Assembly: GCF_051401765.1 (NCBI RefSeq)
Contig: NW_027480481.1
Coordinates: 2,232,001-2,296,000 of the forward strand
Source of the DNA: Calliopsis andreniformis
Taxonomy: Eukaryota; Arthropoda; Insecta; Hymenoptera; Andrenidae
Length of the DNA stretch: 64,000 bases
Reading direction: 5' to 3'
A program made the translations under genes and the position numbers. The notes under the pieces are model-generated. The model was given only the letters and a program-made list of their open reading frames with translations. It was not told where the DNA came from and did not search any database. This document shows, piece by piece, positions 63,691 through 64,000 of this stretch (position 1 is the first letter of the stretch; each line of letters opens with the position of its first letter).

Positions 63691-64000
63691 AATCCTCAAT
63701 CCTCAATCCTCAGTCCTCAATCCTCAGACCTCAAACATCAATACTCAAGCCTCAGTCCTCGTCCTCAATCCACAACCATCAATCCTCAATCCTCAATCTT
63801 CAATTATCAATATTCAATCTTCAGGCCTCAATCCTAAATCCTCAATCCTCAATCCTTAATCCTCAATTTTCAATCCTCAATCCTCAATCCTCAATTCTCA
63901 TTCTTCAATCCTCAACACCCAATCCTCAATCTTCAATCCTCAATCCTCAATCCTCAATCCTCAATCCTCAATCCTCATTCTACAATCCTCAATACCCAAT
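63691..64000 (+). repeat. Right end of window, satellite continues
   Basis: About 63,720-63,870 matches 51,530-51,680, showing that about 190 bp present in copy 1 of the preceding block are absent here. The last 130 bp resemble 46,811-46,950. The array is still running at the window edge. Confidence 0.65.

Larger units (their letters stand above)
1..64000 (+). repeat. Heptanucleotide satellite array, consensus TCAATCC
   Basis: The whole window is a head-to-tail run of diverged 7-bp units. Pure stretches of TCAATCC occur throughout (for example 1021-1085 and 6330-6370). Common variants are TCAATCT, TCAATAC, TCAGTCC, TCAATCG, TCAACCC, TCAAACC and TCATTCT. The consensus has no G, so the + strand is very poor in G and the - strand very poor in C. 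Occasional 6-bp units (TCGTCC, TCATCC) shift the register. No unit is inverted anywhere. The consensus has no stop in any forward frame and TGA in every reverse frame, which explains long one-strand open frames without any coding. The layered higher-order organisation suggests eukaryotic heterochromatin; the species is not identifiable from the sequence. Confidence 0.97.

Noticed and set aside
1..64000. CRISPR array.
   Set aside because: The periodicity is 7 bp with no alternation of conserved repeat and unique 25-40 bp spacer; HOR units are far longer and repeat whole.
1..64000. Telomeric repeat.
   Set aside because: TCAATCC/GGATTGA is not TTAGGG, TTTAGGG, TTAGG or another canonical telomere motif. 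Isolated CCCTAA strings (for example near 3146 and 40,772) are single variants, not runs.
1..64000. CENP-B box.
   Set aside because: No match to the pattern TTCG-N4-A-N2-CGGG was seen; TTCGATCC strings (for example 4318-4328, 43550) lack the CGGG half.
1..64000. Bacterial or phage origin with giant repetitive adhesin-like proteins.
   Set aside because: No ribosome binding sites, no gene boundaries, no non-repetitive domain, and a multi-level satellite pattern typical of eukaryotic heterochromatin.
1..64000. Naming a source species from the TCAATCC unit.
   Set aside because: I do not recognise this heptamer as a documented satellite of a specific species; a k-mer search would be needed and cannot be done here.

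Overview
The window is one uninterrupted head-to-tail satellite array. Almost every base belongs to a run of diverged copies of a 7-bp unit, consensus TCAATCC on the + strand (GGATTGA on the - strand). I see no gene, tRNA, rRNA, transposon, CRISPR array or other unique sequence, and no inverted block: the C-rich, G-poor strand is the + strand throughout. A 64-kb gene-free satellite with layered higher-order repeats (HORs) points to eukaryotic heterochromatin (pericentromeric, subtelomeric or an interstitial block). The sequence does not let me name a species, and I do not recognise TCAATCC as the satellite of a particular lineage.

The + strand is open for long stretches only because the repeat lacks stop codons. 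Three heptamers (21 bp) read as the same heptapeptide, S-I-L-N-P-Q-S, in all three forward frames, while every reverse frame meets TGA once per 21 bp. The resulting 100-821 residue open frames, all on one strand, overlapping and in different frames, are treated as artefacts and not annotated as genes.

The array has several levels of order. Level 1 is the heptamer. Level 2 is a set of about 16-heptamer divergent 'cassettes', most beginning TCAATAG-AATATCC or a close variant, which recur more than 60 times in recognisable subtypes. Level 3 is two HOR families: HOR-A (2,335-2,336 bp, two cassettes per full unit) in the left 40 kb, and HOR-B (2,270-2,284 bp, three cassettes per full unit) in the right 24 kb. 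Level 4 is larger tandem blocks. A 7.8-kb block (linker L + HOR-A alpha1 + alpha2) starts at 1 and again at 7801. A 10.4-kb block (linker M + alpha1 + alpha2 + beta) starts near 20,111 and again near 30,526.

Layout: linker L (1-3570), HOR-A alpha1 and a truncated alpha2 (3571-7375), a join (7376-7800), linker L again (7801-11356), four HOR-A units alpha1-alpha2-beta-beta (11357-20110), linker M (20111-23594), alpha1-alpha2-beta (23595-30525), linker M again (30526-34008), alpha1-alpha2-truncated beta (34009-39980). The right part (39981-64000) is a mosaic of HOR-B units and 0.3-2 kb duplications, with a clean HOR-B run at 52179-59029 and large duplicated blocks at 41655/59030 and 49480/61660.

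Most length differences between copies are exact multiples of 7 bp (7, 21, 35, 56, 301, 399, 686), as expected if slippage and unequal exchange act in heptamer register. The exceptions come from 6-bp units such as TCGTCC and TCATCC and from rare single-base indels. The strongest biological points are the cassette system, the ordered alpha1-alpha2-beta succession, and a visible chimeric junction inside a cassette near 59,013-59,038. All comparisons were made by eye; identities and boundaries are approximate.
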